Source: Malurus cyaneus samueli (Eukaryota; Chordata; Aves; Passeriformes; Maluridae). From it: a DNA stretch of 64,000 nucleotides. The stretch covers positions 3,953,152 to 4,017,151 of the forward strand of contig CM019214.1 of the NCBI GenBank assembly GCA_009741485.1, in the 5' to 3' direction. Below, piece by piece: positions 1 through 11,800 of the stretch. A model generated the notes under the pieces. The model saw only the letters and a program-made list of their open reading frames with translations, had not been told where the DNA came from and searched no databases. A program made the position numbers and the translations under genes. Each line of letters starts with the position of its first letter. Position 1 is the stretch's first letter.

Positions 1-29
1 TCAAGCAGCTCCTGCCCCTCTCCCCACAG

Positions 30-48
30 AGTCCGTTACTAACGGACT
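30..48. repeat. Perfect 19-bp palindrome next to the LTR
   Basis: AGTCCGTTACTAACGGACT has two 9-base arms around a single central C. It lies a few bases left of the likely LTR start at 51. It could be a control element inside a longer U3 region, if the LTR really begins left of the window, or flanking host DNA. The sequence alone does not decide. Confidence 0.6.
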
Positions 49-174
49 CCTGGCTGATGCAACGGCCTCTGCCGGTTACAGTATCCAGCCCTGAGGGGAG
101 TCAGATGACGCTTTTTGAAAAGTTAACCAATGTGAACTGTATGTTCGGAATATGTATGAGGTTCATTAACGGGG

Positions 175-182
175 TTATAAAA
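175..182 (+). promoter_or_regulatory. LTR TATA box
   Basis: TTATAAAA lies in the distal U3 of the LTR and is the presumed core promoter of the provirus. It is intact, although the gag behind it is broken. Confidence 0.6.
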
Positions 183-197
183 GACATGTTCTGACGC

Positions 198-203
198 AAT
201 AAA
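198..203 (+). promoter_or_regulatory. LTR poly(A) signal
   Basis: AATAAA stands just after the TATA box and before R. This is the order used by avian leukosis-type LTRs, where the signal lies in U3 and so acts mainly in the 3' LTR. Confidence 0.55.
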
Positions 204-264
204 GTGAGTTCAGCCGATATCCCTGTGGTGGTCTGTGTGCTGTCTCCCGGCGCTTCTCGACAAA

Positions 265-283
265 TGGTGACCCTCGACGTGAT
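265..283 (+). other. tRNA-Trp primer binding site, one inserted base
   Basis: TGGTGACCCTCGACGTGAT matches the 18-base tRNA-Trp primer site used by alpharetroviruses, except for one extra T in the C run. It starts two bases after the LTR's terminal CA, exactly where a minus-strand primer site belongs. This is the strongest evidence for the class of this provirus. The insertion would weaken primer pairing, which fits a dead copy. Confidence 0.75.
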
Positions 284-534
284 ACGTCAGGGAATAAGGT
301 GGACACGCGGATGGCGGACACTGGTTTCCACGGTCGGGCTGGGGCAAAATGATCTACGGATCACGGCCGAGCGTCGTAAATGGTGAGCCGGGTCTCTAAG
401 CAGCGGAGACGGCCAAAAGTACCACTAGAAAAGGGGGTTTGGTACGGGCCCTGGACGAGCCTCATCTGAGGGTCCAGCCGAAGGTGTGCCGCAAGACCTT
501 GTAAGGCTGCAAGCGCGCGCTAAGGGAAATTAAA
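284..534 (+). other. Retroviral leader between primer site and gag
   Basis: This is 250 bases of GC-richer DNA between the primer site and the first gag ATG at 535. A leader normally carries a splice donor and the packaging signal. A donor-like CTTGTAAGG is present at 498-506. No coding frame is recognised; a 60-residue frame at 204-386 crosses the LTR edge and the primer site and is taken as chance. Confidence 0.5.
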
Positions 535-1470
535 ATGGAAAGGCAAGCGGCATACAATTTACTTACTTGCTTTCTAAGAAAGCGCCAAACTAGGGATGCT
601 GACCTCCGTAAGGAGTTACCAAATCTTCTCTAAGGAGTTATCAGATCTTTTAAATCATTGTTGTGATCAGGGTTGTTTTCAGAACCCTTGTGCGGTACAT
701 AGGTTATATGAAGGGGAAAAGCCAGGAGATAGGATTCGAGATGCCCTGTTGGAAGACGGAAAGGTAACTAAAGAAATGGGCAAATTGTGGCAGGTGGTCC
801 ATAGTGAAATAATGCAGTACCAAGCGGAGAGGGAGGCAGTACAACGGGTGAATGTGGTGCATGAAAGGAGCCGAGAGTCTGCTGCGTGTGGGTATGAGTG
901 TCCCTTGCCCCCTTCTGTCTCCACTGTAGGCTGCCAGCGTCAGCCATTGGGGGAGTTAGTGAATCTCCCCGAGCGGTTGCTCCGCCCACACCAACGGCCT
1001 CCCTCCTACCGGAGCCGGAAGTGCCCCTGCCACCGTCACCGCCTACATCCGGGGACGGGGCAGGAAGTGACTCACAGGAAGTCACGGGATGGGGAGGCCG
1101 GAAGTCCCTCATCCAGGAAGTGTCCGGGTGGGTTCCATCTCCCGGAATAGGAGGGACGTATGGGCCGCCAGTGGCAAGAGACTGAAATAGTGGAGACAGT
1201 GAGGGCCCAGAGGCACAAAGAACAGTTAGGGAACCAGTTAGATCGTAGCAAACCAAGCCGCTCAAGATCAGGCCTAGCGCTTTTGCGCCTACAAGCTGCA
1301 GCTGCTCGGTCTGTCCCGTCCAGTGGCAAATAAAATGTTTCCGCTGGGGGAACCTGGCACTTGCGCCGCCAATGCGAGCCCAAGGATGGTGCCACCATTG
1401 CCAGTCCACTTCCACAACATCGGAGCCTGCCGTCGGCGGTCGGGAGAGCGCGCTAAACCACCAGCCCGGC
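535..1470 (+). pseudogene. gag: Broken endogenous retroviral gag remnant
   Basis: The ATG at 535 opens a 32-codon frame rich in Leu and Arg, ending at 633. Similar-looking coding character continues in another frame at about 596-870, with a matrix-like stretch (DALLEDGKVTKEMGKLW) of the kind seen in beta- and alpha-like avian gags. A third frame at about 898-1185 is proline- and serine-rich, as expected between matrix and capsid. At 1336-1375 there is a degraded CCHC zinc-knuckle pattern: Cys at 1336, Trp at 1345 where the second Cys is expected, then His at 1358 and Cys at 1373 in a shifted frame. The knuckle suggests nucleocapsid, but the 150 bases between it and the proline-rich region are too short for a full capsid, so capsid is mostly deleted. 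At least two or three frame changes and several stops make it non-functional. No protease, polymerase or envelope is recognised. Confidence 0.6.
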
Positions 1471-2455
1471 ACTCCGAAGGGCAGCTATGTCACCGCGCCA
1501 GACTCGCCCCAGGAGAGAGCGGAACCGGTCGCGTGAGAGACGGCGTCTAACGGATGCAGAGCGGGCGTGCGTCAGGGAAGCACCGGTGTGCCACAGAAAC
1601 GGAGCACAGTCGGAACTGTCAGCGCCTAGCCCGCCGCGAGGACATCACTGGCGCCTCAATGCCACCTGCACAAGACACTAGTGGGATGTGCAGGCTCGTG
1701 CGGGCAGAGCGGCGCGCCAAGAACGTGGCCCAAGAGGGCGAGAGGTTGCAGTCGGCAAAGGATGTGTAACGCCACCAGACGGGCAGCTAAGGGAAACTGT
1801 GTGAGTGACTGGGAGAAAGTCAACGAGGAAAGGACAGTGAAAGTGAGGTGGGAAAAGGTGTAGGGGACACAGTAAGCACAGAGTGCGTTGCTGACGGAGA
1901 AAGTGATCAGAAACTGTGGAGCCAAGAACTTGTCACCAGGCAACTGACAGACAGTGACAAATTCAAGGACTTAAAACTTGAGAGGGCTAATAGCATAACA
2001 AAAGGAAAGGATGCAGAACTGCAAGGGCCCCAGATTAAATACAAGTCCCTTCTGAGAGCTAACACAGAAAGGGGACTAAACAATATTTACATGTCAAGAA
2101 AACAACTGAAAGAGGACCGTGGTAGGTAACAGAAGTGGCCAACAGAGTGCGACAGGAGGGGCTAAGGACATGTGGAAAGCCAGCCAGGTGACACTGTGCC
2201 CTGGGGAGATTCAGCATTGTCGGGTGGTGGTGGGAGTGCGTGAATGAGAACAACACCAAGGTTAGCCGGTCAGGTGAGTTCGGTGGGAGTGTTCCTGGAA
2301 GAGGGCGAGAAGCAGAACCCAACCCCATGCGGACTATAGTGTCAGAGAGTGCGGCCAGAGACGGACAACGCGGGTACAACAGGAAGGGGTGGAACATGAA
2401 AGCGGAAGAGAACTGTGTGCTGCACATCGCTGGCGAAAGGAGAAGAGAACAGTCG
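1471..2455 (+). other. Purine-rich interior of the retroviral element, unassigned
   Basis: After the zinc-knuckle remnant comes about 1 kb that is GC-richer than the DNA to the right and very rich in G and A on the plus strand. A 64-codon frame at 1487-1681 begins with an Arg-rich stretch. The frames at 1681-1863, 1848-2129 and 2240-2503 are short and lysine/glutamate-rich, as purine-rich DNA produces by chance. No pol, env or accessory domain can be recognised. It may be non-coding filler of a non-autonomous element, badly decayed pro/pol, or captured host sequence. The right edge is set where composition changes to ordinary AT-rich DNA near a T-run at 2458. No 3' LTR is seen. Confidence 0.4.
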
Positions 2456-2864
2456 GTTTTTTTGTTCCACTCCAATGATGTTATTTTACCACACCCCCTC
2501 TAAACAGGAGAACTGGAAAGACTAGTCCAAGCCACTGTGTCCTTTCCTCTACCTGTTCCCATTCTTCCATCAGTTTTCCTTCCCCACTCCAGCCTTTTAA
2601 GTGCTATATTTGGCATCAGAACCAGAACAAGTTCAATTCCAGGGCAAGAGGAAATGGTCAGTTGTACTTGCTGACCTTGTCAGCCTTCCTGCTACCACTA
2701 AACAAAGCCCACTGATCTCTCTTCCAAGTAAAAGCAACCAAAGGACATGGGGAATCCTTTTTGAGGGTTTCTAAGAGGAGTTTCCTATTCTAGAAGTACC
2801 TACTGCCCTACAGGATTTGGCTGAAAGTCAATGATTTTCCTTTGCTTGCATGAATGGCTTTTGC
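2456..2864. other. Non-coding spacer between two retroviral fragments
   Basis: This is ordinary pyrimidine-rich DNA with no recognisable gene or repeat. It does not look like the U3 of the ERVL fragment that follows, so that LTR appears truncated on its left. Confidence 0.5.
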
Positions 2865-2981
2865 CCACGAGCTTCCACAAATTTCCTCACTTTCACTCTT
2901 CTGATTCTCTCCCCCTTCCAGCCAGGAGAGGGTGCGCAAGTAGCTGTGTGGGGCTTAGCTGCCAGCTGGTTTAAACATTTT

Positions 2982-3000
2982 TGGTGCCAAACATGGGACC
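2982..3000 (+). other. ERVL primer binding site (degenerate)
   Basis: TGGTGCCAAACATGGGACC begins four bases after the LTR's closing CA (2976-2977). The position is diagnostic. The tRNA identity is not certain from this copy. Confidence 0.5.
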
Positions 3001-3503
3001 TGAGGGGTTTGAGATAACAGCAGGCTTGATTTGCATGCACTAGATCAAATTTATAACTGTTCTTGCTGTTCAGCTATTAATTGTGGGCAGTCTGATGCAA
3101 AGGTACCAGGGGTGAAGGAAATGGAAATAGCTTTGAATTGTTGTAGCCTGGGAAATTATTTGCATGTTTTGGGAATTACTACAACAAGAACACCTTGTTG
3201 CCCACAAGAGAAGTTTGTTGTAATGTTAAACCATGACACACTTTTATGACAGGTTTCCTGGGACAAATGGCAAAGAAGTAGGAAGAAGCTTGAATCTTAC
3301 TGGAGAGCTGATATTTCAAATTGTATGACCCAGAATCTGAAAGCTTGACTCTGGATAAAGAACTCAATTTATCCCGCACAGAGAAACCCACTGGCTGAAA
3401 GTTTTTAGATATACCATAGAATGGATTTTCCACCCTTCAGCATCAAATACCCTGCACTGGGTTAAAGAATTTGGTCATTTATTTTTCTTTATCACTTTTA
3501 TTA

Positions 3504-3553
3504 ATGTTTACTGGTTATTTGAGAAAGAATGTTTACTGGTTATTTGAGAATGA
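3504..3553. repeat. 25-bp tandem duplication
   Basis: Two adjacent copies of ATGTTTACTGGTTATTTGAG plus five bases (3504-3528 and 3529-3553) differ at only one position near the end. It lies within or beside the ERVL fragment. Confidence 0.85.
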
Positions 3554-3920
3554 AATGCAGGAAATTCCTTTTCCTCCTTGCAGTTTATACTGGCAGTTTA
3601 AATCTACAGCCTGGGAACTGGTTCTAAGTAGGATGTGATAAGGAAAGATTGGGAAGGAGAGTGGGAATTAAGGATATAGAATTGCCAAAAATCTCTAATA
3701 AAGCATCTAGTTTAGTGGCAGCAGCATTTGAAAAAACTCTAAGAAAGGTGGCATACAGTATCACTGATTTTATTTTTTTAAATATTAAAATCTTACAGCC
3801 GTTCCCACCACATACTCTATACACTTACTGCAGACTCCACTTTTCACCTCAGAACCCATCAGTGACCTGTGCAGACCATGTGGTTTGGAGAGCACTGCCA
3901 GGTACACCTACCTAAGAGGT

Positions 3921-6900
3921 GAGGTTTGGTACCTCCTCCTGACCTATGGGAACATTTGTTTTAAAACTACTTCGTGTGAAAAGGGGCTATAAACCAACTC
4001 TTTCACTTTATTGCTTGCTAATTCCACCAGATTATTAAAAACACACAACACCCCTTACCTAAGTAACGTCATCCCCATCATGACTAACATTACAACTGTG
4101 AAGATGTAGAGGTATTTAATCTATGCCTGGTTTGCAGTGCATTTCTAGCCTGATAATAATTTCCTGTATCCAAATGTGTCATACTTGATATGGATTGCTA
4201 TCCAAAGAGCATTCAGACATACTGTATTTTGGCATTTAGCCTTCCAGGCAATGACGAAAAGCAGGTGGATTGGACTCTTACCCAGGGTCCAAATTTGTTA
4301 TCTATCAGGTCGTAGGAGGATTGCCTTTTGTGTACCAAAGATTCAAGATATCTGAGATTTTTCCATATCTGTGGACCACAGAGCAACATTTCCTCTTGTT
4401 TAAGGTTTTCATCTCCAGCATTAAACTGGAATTTTCATGAGAGTTTCCATAAATCCGTGTTCATTTTTATGTAATAGGCTTGGAAGTGAATTAGTTCTCT
4501 TCCAAGCTTTGTCACAGAAGAGATTATGAAAAAATGAGAAGCAACACAAACAACCTAAGTACTCACATCTCTACTGCATTTTGCTGGAATACATCTATGG
4601 AGGCAATCTGAGGTACTTTATTAATCGATGGAAGCACACCCTGCAGAAAGGAAATGACAGTGCTGTATGCAGTCATGCTTGGCTTTTGATATGGTGGGCT
4701 TTTAGTAACACTAGTTTAACTAGAATGATAACATTAAATCATCACAGACAGCACTTACTACACTATTTTTTGTCCACCTTAGTAATTTACAAAATAAAGA
4801 AGAAAAAGATCCACAGCATTTTTTTTTTTTGCTAAAGATAAGGAAACCATTTAAATATATATTGGGAGATACCAGCTTATAAATTTCTGAGTTAACATGA
4901 TATATCCCCCTCGGCACCATTACTGGTCTCTGATGGCTGTGATTGAAAACCTAAAAGAGGTGTGTGAGAGGCTGTATGAAGAGGAAATTGTACTTATAAA
5001 GGTGATGCCTGGAGCAAAGTATTCACTCAAAACTCCAATCTCAGTAACCATCTTCTACAGGACAAAACACCTTCAATGCTGCCCGATTCCCTGAAGTCTA
5101 AAGTGTCATTCACATTAATTATGGTGTTTGCAACTTGATATATCAGTCTGTATTACCCCCATCTCTCAGCAAGATTTACTGAACAAGACTTTTCCAATGA
5201 AGAAAGGTCATTGCTTTTCTTCATTTCAGGGTTTGTAATCTCCCGCATTTTATAATGCCAAAATAATTGCTCCCACTAGGATATCGCCCAGCTGTGCTCA
5301 ATTTATAATTTGTAATATTTTCCTTTCTGTAAGTCAACTAGTGGTACATTTTTATGGCATTCTCCCAAGTGGATAATGATCCAAAGCAATATATTTATTT
5401 AGAGGATTGGATAATCTGGATCAAAATTCAACTGCAAAATGTACAGAAAATAAATTCTGTTTTCCTAATTTTTAAAAATACATTTCTCTTATTTCTGTTA
5501 GCTATAATGCTTGCAGTCTCTGATTTTCTGTCTCATTGTTCATTAACGAGGGAGGAAAATGGTAACATACTCTTTCCAGTATGTGCTGAGAATTTTAAAT
5601 ATGGAAATGTCAAGATGCTGACTCCTATTGTCTCTAGGTCATGGAGACAGAAAGGTGAATTTGAAGCAGTTTTAGTTTAACAAAACATGACTATGGTACA
5701 CATCATGAGAAGGGCACAGGAAAGAGTGAGGCTTTTCTGGTCTCAGCTGTTAAATATCTGCATTTTCTATTTTAATTTACTCAGTCCCAGTTTTGACAAA
5801 TGAATGTGGCTTCACTTGAAGGAGCTTGAGAACCACAGCACAGCTGTTAAATAACAAAGAATTAATAAATTTGACTCTATTCACATAAGGGATTGGCGTG
5901 AGTGTCGTACAAAAAAACAAAAAAAACAGCTATTTTAGCGTACTGCTACTGATGTCACAAAAAAAAAAAATGCAAGTCTTAATCTTTAAAATTAGTAATG
6001 GGGAGAGATGAGTGAGTAAGGGGCTGAATTCTGTGATGGGGTTGGCATAGAGGAGTCCTGTGATGGGGTTTTATTTGCCAAGGTGGCACTCCACATCAAA
6101 CAGACTATCATGGCAATTCTCTGCCAGTGGGCTTTCATTTCCTGCAAATGAGTTCACTCTCTGTAGGGTAAGACACATCCATTTAAATCTTAGAAAGCTT
6201 TCCAGTCATGTCATGTCTCAGAATTTCCCATCACATCTCAAAGCCAGGAAACAGCATAATGTTTCTAAAGAGATCCAGGCTGTCTTGGCTCTCCAGCTCA
6301 TATTTACCAGTAATGCAGTCTTTAGCTTGACTTGGAGCCTCCTCCTGCTCTAACAGGTTAAGTCAAACAGACATAAAACTTATAAATCATAGTCTCACAG
6401 GTGGTATTAGCAGGCATTATGCTTCCTGCCAGATCAACACCCCAGGGATGAGGGGTTCTCTAGCTCTAGAGGTACTAAAAAGCACTTGAGAAAGAGCACA
6501 TCAAAAGACAGACTATTCTAAAACCAGACCAGGCTGCATTGGGAAAAAACCCACAACTCTATATTTTAAACAGACAAACCATATTGTCATCAATAACCAG
6601 GTTGAAAGAGTTGAAAGATGCAATTTAACTTCTTTTTTTTCAAAACTAGATAAAAGCTAAAATACCACTGCCTCATAAATGTCAGAAAGTGTTAGGAAAG
6701 GGGGCAATTTTTTCAGGTTTGGTTTTTTTTTTTTTTTCTTTTTAAATAAAAGCTAGGACCCTTCCAATAGCATATACGGATCATTTAAAGAAAAATCAGA
6801 TTTCAAAAGTCTAGCAACATTATACAGAATTATCTAATGAATATTCAAGGACTACAGTACTAATTGGCAAAAAGCAACTAACACAGCCCTGCTACATCTC

Positions 6901-8208
6901 TACAATTTCCCTGTTCTATTTAGTTAACCCCAGATGGTATTTGGCAGCATTTGGTTAAGCCCACTTGGTGGCTGGTAGCTGCAAATACAGGAGAATTAGC
7001 AATAGAAATCTGCTAGTGGTGTTACAGTTGTTTGATATTTCCACTGAAAGATTATTAAGGTACCTAAACTATACCCCAGATGTACAGAAAATCTGAGGTT
7101 TGGAATGACCAAGGAAAGTCGTGTCTGAATGAAACAGTCATGGTGGAGCTAAAGTTACAGCTTCCATTAAAGCAATGAGCTCGTTGTCACTGATAACAAG
7201 TAAAAATAGCTTTTATTTGAAGACTTTTATGTGAGTTTATGCTCTCCCTTCTCACATATATACATTATTTAATAAGAAATTGAGATGGATTTAAAATTGT
7301 CACATCCGTACAGGGATTCTAGGGACACTCATAACCTAGCAATTATTTTGTAGCTGGGTCTCATTTATCACTTTTAGTTGTGCAAGCCTGAGCCCTAACC
7401 ACCCATGGCAGATAATGCTTCCATGCAGCAAAATTCATTAACATTTCTATCTTTGCTAAATAAACAGAACACTTTTTCTTCTTCAAACCTTTTTTAGGGT
7501 TTGTGTTTATCATCTGTGATTTGCATTTACTGAATTTTGACAGATCACAAAAATCCCCAGGAGGGATCCCATCCATCCTGTTAGCTTGGCATTTTGTGAG
7601 GTTTTCTGACTAGCAGACCTCAGAGGACTGCCTAAGAAATGAAGTAGTTAGGACTACTCGCAGTTTGATAGCAGTTAATGCAAAGATGGTGAGAGATTAA
7701 TCTATCTTAATAACACACTGGTTATGATGCACTTCTGGGAACAGACAGACTGGCTGGCAGTGATGGAGAAACCCCACCCTGTTAGTTGGGACAATGAGGT
7801 GATTCAGTGTGACATCCAGAGCAGGGAGACCAGGCATGTCACCTCATTGTCACAGCAGCTGCCGTGACTTGTGGCTTTATTTGCAGTGCTCAGGACACTG
7901 TGATGGACTGCCAGGCATAACACCAAGTGGCAGGAGACCAGCACCAATTACCCTCTGTCAGATGAGCTCACTGACTGCCAGTGGCTCCACAAAGTGCACT
8001 GAGGGAAGGTGTCCAGTTCATATCCATTCACAGCTGCAGGAGGGAATCCAGTGAACACATTCTCATAGGCAGAATGGGAGCTTCGGACAAAGTTATGTAG
8101 AAAGTCCTCCCACTGTGTCATGAAGGGCAGAAAAGACTTCCCAAATTCCACAGAGAAGTGTTTTGGTTCAGCTGGATCCAGTCTAAGACCCAGACTTTGT
8201 CAACTCTT
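3921..8208. other. AT-rich non-coding DNA
   Basis: No gene, RNA or clear repeat is recognised. Short homopolymer runs occur (T at 4819-4830, A at 5959-5970, T at 6722-6737). The longest open frame is 108 codons at 5354-5680 and has no recognisable domain. Bases 7740-8150 are somewhat more GC-balanced and may be the interior of the LTR-like element to the right. Confidence 0.6.
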
Positions 8209-8266
8209 GGAATCCAAAGGGCTATAAAGGTGTAATTGGAGTCCAAAGGGTTATAAAGGTGTAATT
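8209..8266. repeat. 29-bp tandem duplication
   Basis: Two adjacent units (8209-8237 and 8238-8266) share TCCAAAGGG, then TATAAAGGTGTAATT, and differ at two positions. The unit carries a TATAAA motif, so the duplication doubles a TATA-like site. Confidence 0.85.
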
Positions 8267-8289
8267 GAGCCTCTATACAACTCTGTCCC

Positions 8290-8827
8290 GTGATTGTGGA
8301 TGACAAACCAGATATATTTACACAAATATAAATTATTTATTATGGTAATGATTAGACAAACAGATCTTAATCAGAACTCTTTACTACACAGTATATAAGG
8401 TACAACCACTAGTAATGCATTAACCAATATTGAAGCAATTATATTAAGAAAATTATATTAAAGCTTGCAAAACAATTATTAAGTGGAGATTGATGTTACT
8501 CACAGATACTAACAACAGTGGGCAAATTTATTTCCCTCAATCTTGAGGAGTAACCTTGATGCACATACTCCACAAAAGGGAATGTTAGAGGACCCTGCCA
8601 TAAAAAATTGTGGCTGAGCTTTTATAGTATAAAGTGATTATACAATTTGACTGTCAAATGTCTCCAGGCCAGCTGAGCCAGCTCAGCAGCTTCAGATAAG
8701 TTATTGGTAGTGTCACTTGTTTGCTCCTTTATCAGACACATTACCAAGTCTAATACATCTCCACCTCAGTATGAGGATGTTTAATTTTGGGATTGATGAG
8801 TCAGGCTGGTTTCAGCATTATTCAACA
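8290..8827 (-). mobile_element. Possible LTR in minus orientation
   Basis: Read on the minus strand, the block starts TGTTGAATAATGCTG at 8827. It has a CTATAAAAGC promoter-like motif near 8620 and AATAAA at 8527-8532 inside GAGGGAAATAAATTTGCCC. It then runs through AT-rich DNA containing a second AATAAA near 8340. The TG start, the TATA-like motif and the poly(A) signal in that order suggest a decayed avian LTR. I cannot place the U5 end or a primer site with confidence, and no target-site duplication is evident. Plain AT-rich DNA is the alternative. Confidence 0.35.
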
Positions 8828-11800
8828 CCAAAAAGCAGCATGATGCCCCTTTCCCCCTTTTCAATTTATCGTTGTTCGAGTTATTTAACTCCATTCCTGG
8901 GTAAAGAGCATCCTGATACACGTATTTCATTAAAATTAATTTCTTCATGATAGCATTTAAGACAGATACCTAAAAAATGGCAAGTATAGAAATTTCGTAC
9001 TGATCTTAACAGAATATCAAAATACAGACATAAAAAGAGGATGTTTTACACCCTATAAACAAAATCATTCGTTAAACAAGAAACATTCAATTTTTTGGGG
9101 TTTTTTTTAGGTCCTAAAAACATTCCTTTATGATGGGGCATTCCAGATGCTCTGCTCCTTGCTCTTGCTGTATATCCATAATATAGGTGTGATGTTTGTG
9201 TAGATCACGTACATTTTGCTGTCATCTGGCAACAGATTTGTCTCTCTTGGCACACACACCCTCCTGGATAAAATGGCATTCTTTTGGTCAAAAGCATGGA
9301 AATGAGACTCTAAAGCAGGTTCCCCATAGTTTAGGCAATTTCCTTATCCATGAATAAAAACAAGAGGCCTGACTAGCATTTGACCTTTCTGTGATGGGAT
9401 TTTTAAAACAAGATATACACATTGAGTCAGCCCTATTTTTTGATATTAATGCATGTCATAAAGGAGTATTCTGACCAGATAGGAAACGCAGTTGTGAGAG
9501 TTTATCTTGTGTTGTGCAAACAGAAGCACTGTCCATGATCCCTTTGTCTGGAAGGCATAAAGACATTGAGATCCAGTTAAGGTATATGCACTGCTATAAT
9601 GATGCAGCTATCAACTTTTATTTAGAATCACAAATGACTTAGGAACAGTTGATAGGTCTGAATATGCCAACCTAAACCTGCTATTTGCCAGCGGCCATAT
9701 GCATGCTTCCAATGGTAAAATATGAGGATTTTATAAACAAAAACTCTAGGTAAAAGCAACTAATTTTACTTGGCCCAATTATCAATTTTTCTTTTTATTT
9801 TTTCTGTGGTTTTTTTTGGTAGTCTAATTGATTGGTTTAGGAGTTTTTTTTTTTTTTTGTGCAGCAGGGGGAGGTTTATGCCAGGATTTGTCATGCAGAT
9901 ACAGGAGAATGCTTGAGCTGATATCTCCAAAGCACCAAGCTTTTGAATATTATTCATAATATCATGATAATATTATTAAAAGTTAATTACCACTGCTACT
10001 TACTTAATTGAATGTGCATGTATTTATATATTTATATATTTGGGAAGGTTAATCATAAATGAGTGACATTGGTTTTGGGTTTTCATGTAGTTTCCCCCTT
10101 CTAAGAATGCATTTTTCTGAGATAACGTCTGAAACGCTGGGCTAACTTAGTTCTTATTTTTTTTTTGGTACCAGTCAAAATGTTTTCTTGCAGCAGGCTT
10201 TCCATGAGTTTGGTCAAATGAACACATGAGATTCTAATGCTCAGATCCAGGCAAAACCCCATAAAGTCAATATCATTCATAAACCTTTATGGAATGGCTC
10301 TGTTAACACAAGCAACTCATCTTCACTGCAGCACTCATAATAAAGCATTTTTCCTATCAGAGCCTCTACTCTGATTAAATCACATTTTAACAAATCTTAA
10401 ACTGGAATGTGCTCTTATTATGAAGTGAGTAAAAGTCACTTTTATTTTTCTCTACAGTGGTAATGGCATATATACTTACATTGTCAGCTGTTATTCCTGA
10501 CAATGACAACAGATGAAAAAAGAATAGACATTTGCAAAAATATGGCAAAACTACAGCATACTATAAATGTTAATAGCTTTATTCATTTCAGATCTGGAAT
10601 GTGACAAAATGACTCATGCTGGAGAACAGACTTCCTGGATCACAATGCGAGGTAGGAAATGAAATTAGAGATGGTTAACAAAAAGCATTCCAGCTCAGCA
10701 TCCCACACCCACTCTTGAAACATTTGTCCAAAATGTGTCCCTCTCCCGAGGTTTCAAAGAACATCTATAATTTTTTCACATTGTCTTTTCTCAACTCCTC
10801 ATTTTTACCTGGTGATGGAGGTAAATTACCATGAATTACCCCTTCTGTTCCTCATGACAGTGATTTTAGACTGAATGAAAACAAGAGCAACCAAAATCCA
10901 CCCTAAATGTTGCTCTTGTGTAATTTCCTTGCACATTTTGATCCAATAAGATAACAGTTTGGTAAACGCAGTTCTGAACAGAAGCAGAATGAATGCTAAA
11001 CAGACACAAAGTAAATGTGTTTTGGCATGGAAATAGATTGATCTCTCTCTGAATCTGCTAATGTCATCATCTAATGGAATAAATTAAACCCTTTATTTGT
11101 TGTATGTCATCATATACTTCTATTTATACTCATAATATTGAATAAAATAGAACTATATAATTATATAAGTATATAATGATTTACAATTTTTAATATTATC
11201 TAAATGTTTGTTAACTGTGACTACCATAGGAATCTTCTAATGCTGGATTTTTTTTCATTCCATTTTAGCATTAAAGGACATTTTGAAAGACAAAACTCCC
11301 TCATGGAATGAAAAATATGTTTTCCTCTTTTCTACTGGTAACTCAAACTGCTTTTTGAATGTGAAAGATGATTCAATGAAGTCTCTTTACATGTAAATGT
11401 AAAGTTTTCTTATTCCTTTTCTGCTCATTACTGTCATTACTTAAGTATCTTATAATATGTTAATATTCAAAACCATATGACATAAACTTGTTGAAACTTC
11501 ACTTCCAAAGGGTTGGTCACTCATCACACATAAAGCATGGAAAATTCCTTTGAAATATTTTTATGGGGAGGTTTAGCCACAGAGTTAATTATAGGAAGAT
11601 GTGTTGTTATAAGAGGGATTTACAGCTAATCTTGAAAGACTGAATCATGGCTTTATTCATAGGAATGTTTCTCAATAAAAGCAAGGAAAAAAATCAAAGG
11701 CAAGCAGCTGTATCTTTCCCAAAAGACATAGACAGTTATAAAGAGTATAAAAGATGTGAATAAATATCATACCAGACAGACAGGAAAATAAACACAATAT

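Larger units (their letters stand above)
51..262 (+). mobile_element. Endogenous retrovirus 5' LTR (alpharetrovirus-like)
   Basis: This is read as an LTR because of the order of its signals. A TATA box (175-182) is followed after only 15 bases by AATAAA (198-203), then a short R-U5. The LTR closes with CA at 261-262, two bases before a tRNA primer binding site at 265. The compact TATA-AATAAA-R order and the two-base gap before the primer site are those of avian leukosis-type LTRs. The left end is uncertain. A TG at 51, followed by ATGCAA at 57-62, resembles the start of that LTR class, but the element could extend left of the window. There is no second copy of this LTR in the window, so target-site duplications cannot be checked. 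Confidence 0.6.
2865..3920 (+). mobile_element. ERVL-type provirus fragment: LTR end, primer site, leader
   Basis: Bases 2868-2977 match the U5 end of the abundant avian ERVL LTR as I recall it: a CCCACGAG start, then TTCTGATTCTCTCCCCC, a GGCTTAGCTGC stretch and a terminal TTAAACA. After TTT comes a primer-site-like TGGTGCCAAACATGGGACC at 2982-3000 and a leader beginning GAGGGGTTTGAGATAACAG. This leader continues with little change in character to about 3250 and perhaps to 3920, where the bases around 3640-3770 may be decayed gag-like leader. The U3 is missing on the left and no intact gag or pol frame is visible. The right edge is a guess. It has the same orientation as the first retrovirus but belongs to a different class, judging by primer site and LTR. 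Confidence 0.6.

Noticed and set aside
768..1472. 234-codon minus-strand frame opposite the gag remnant
   Set aside because: It is antisense to the gag and the LTR orientation and is a shadow of GC-rich retroviral DNA.
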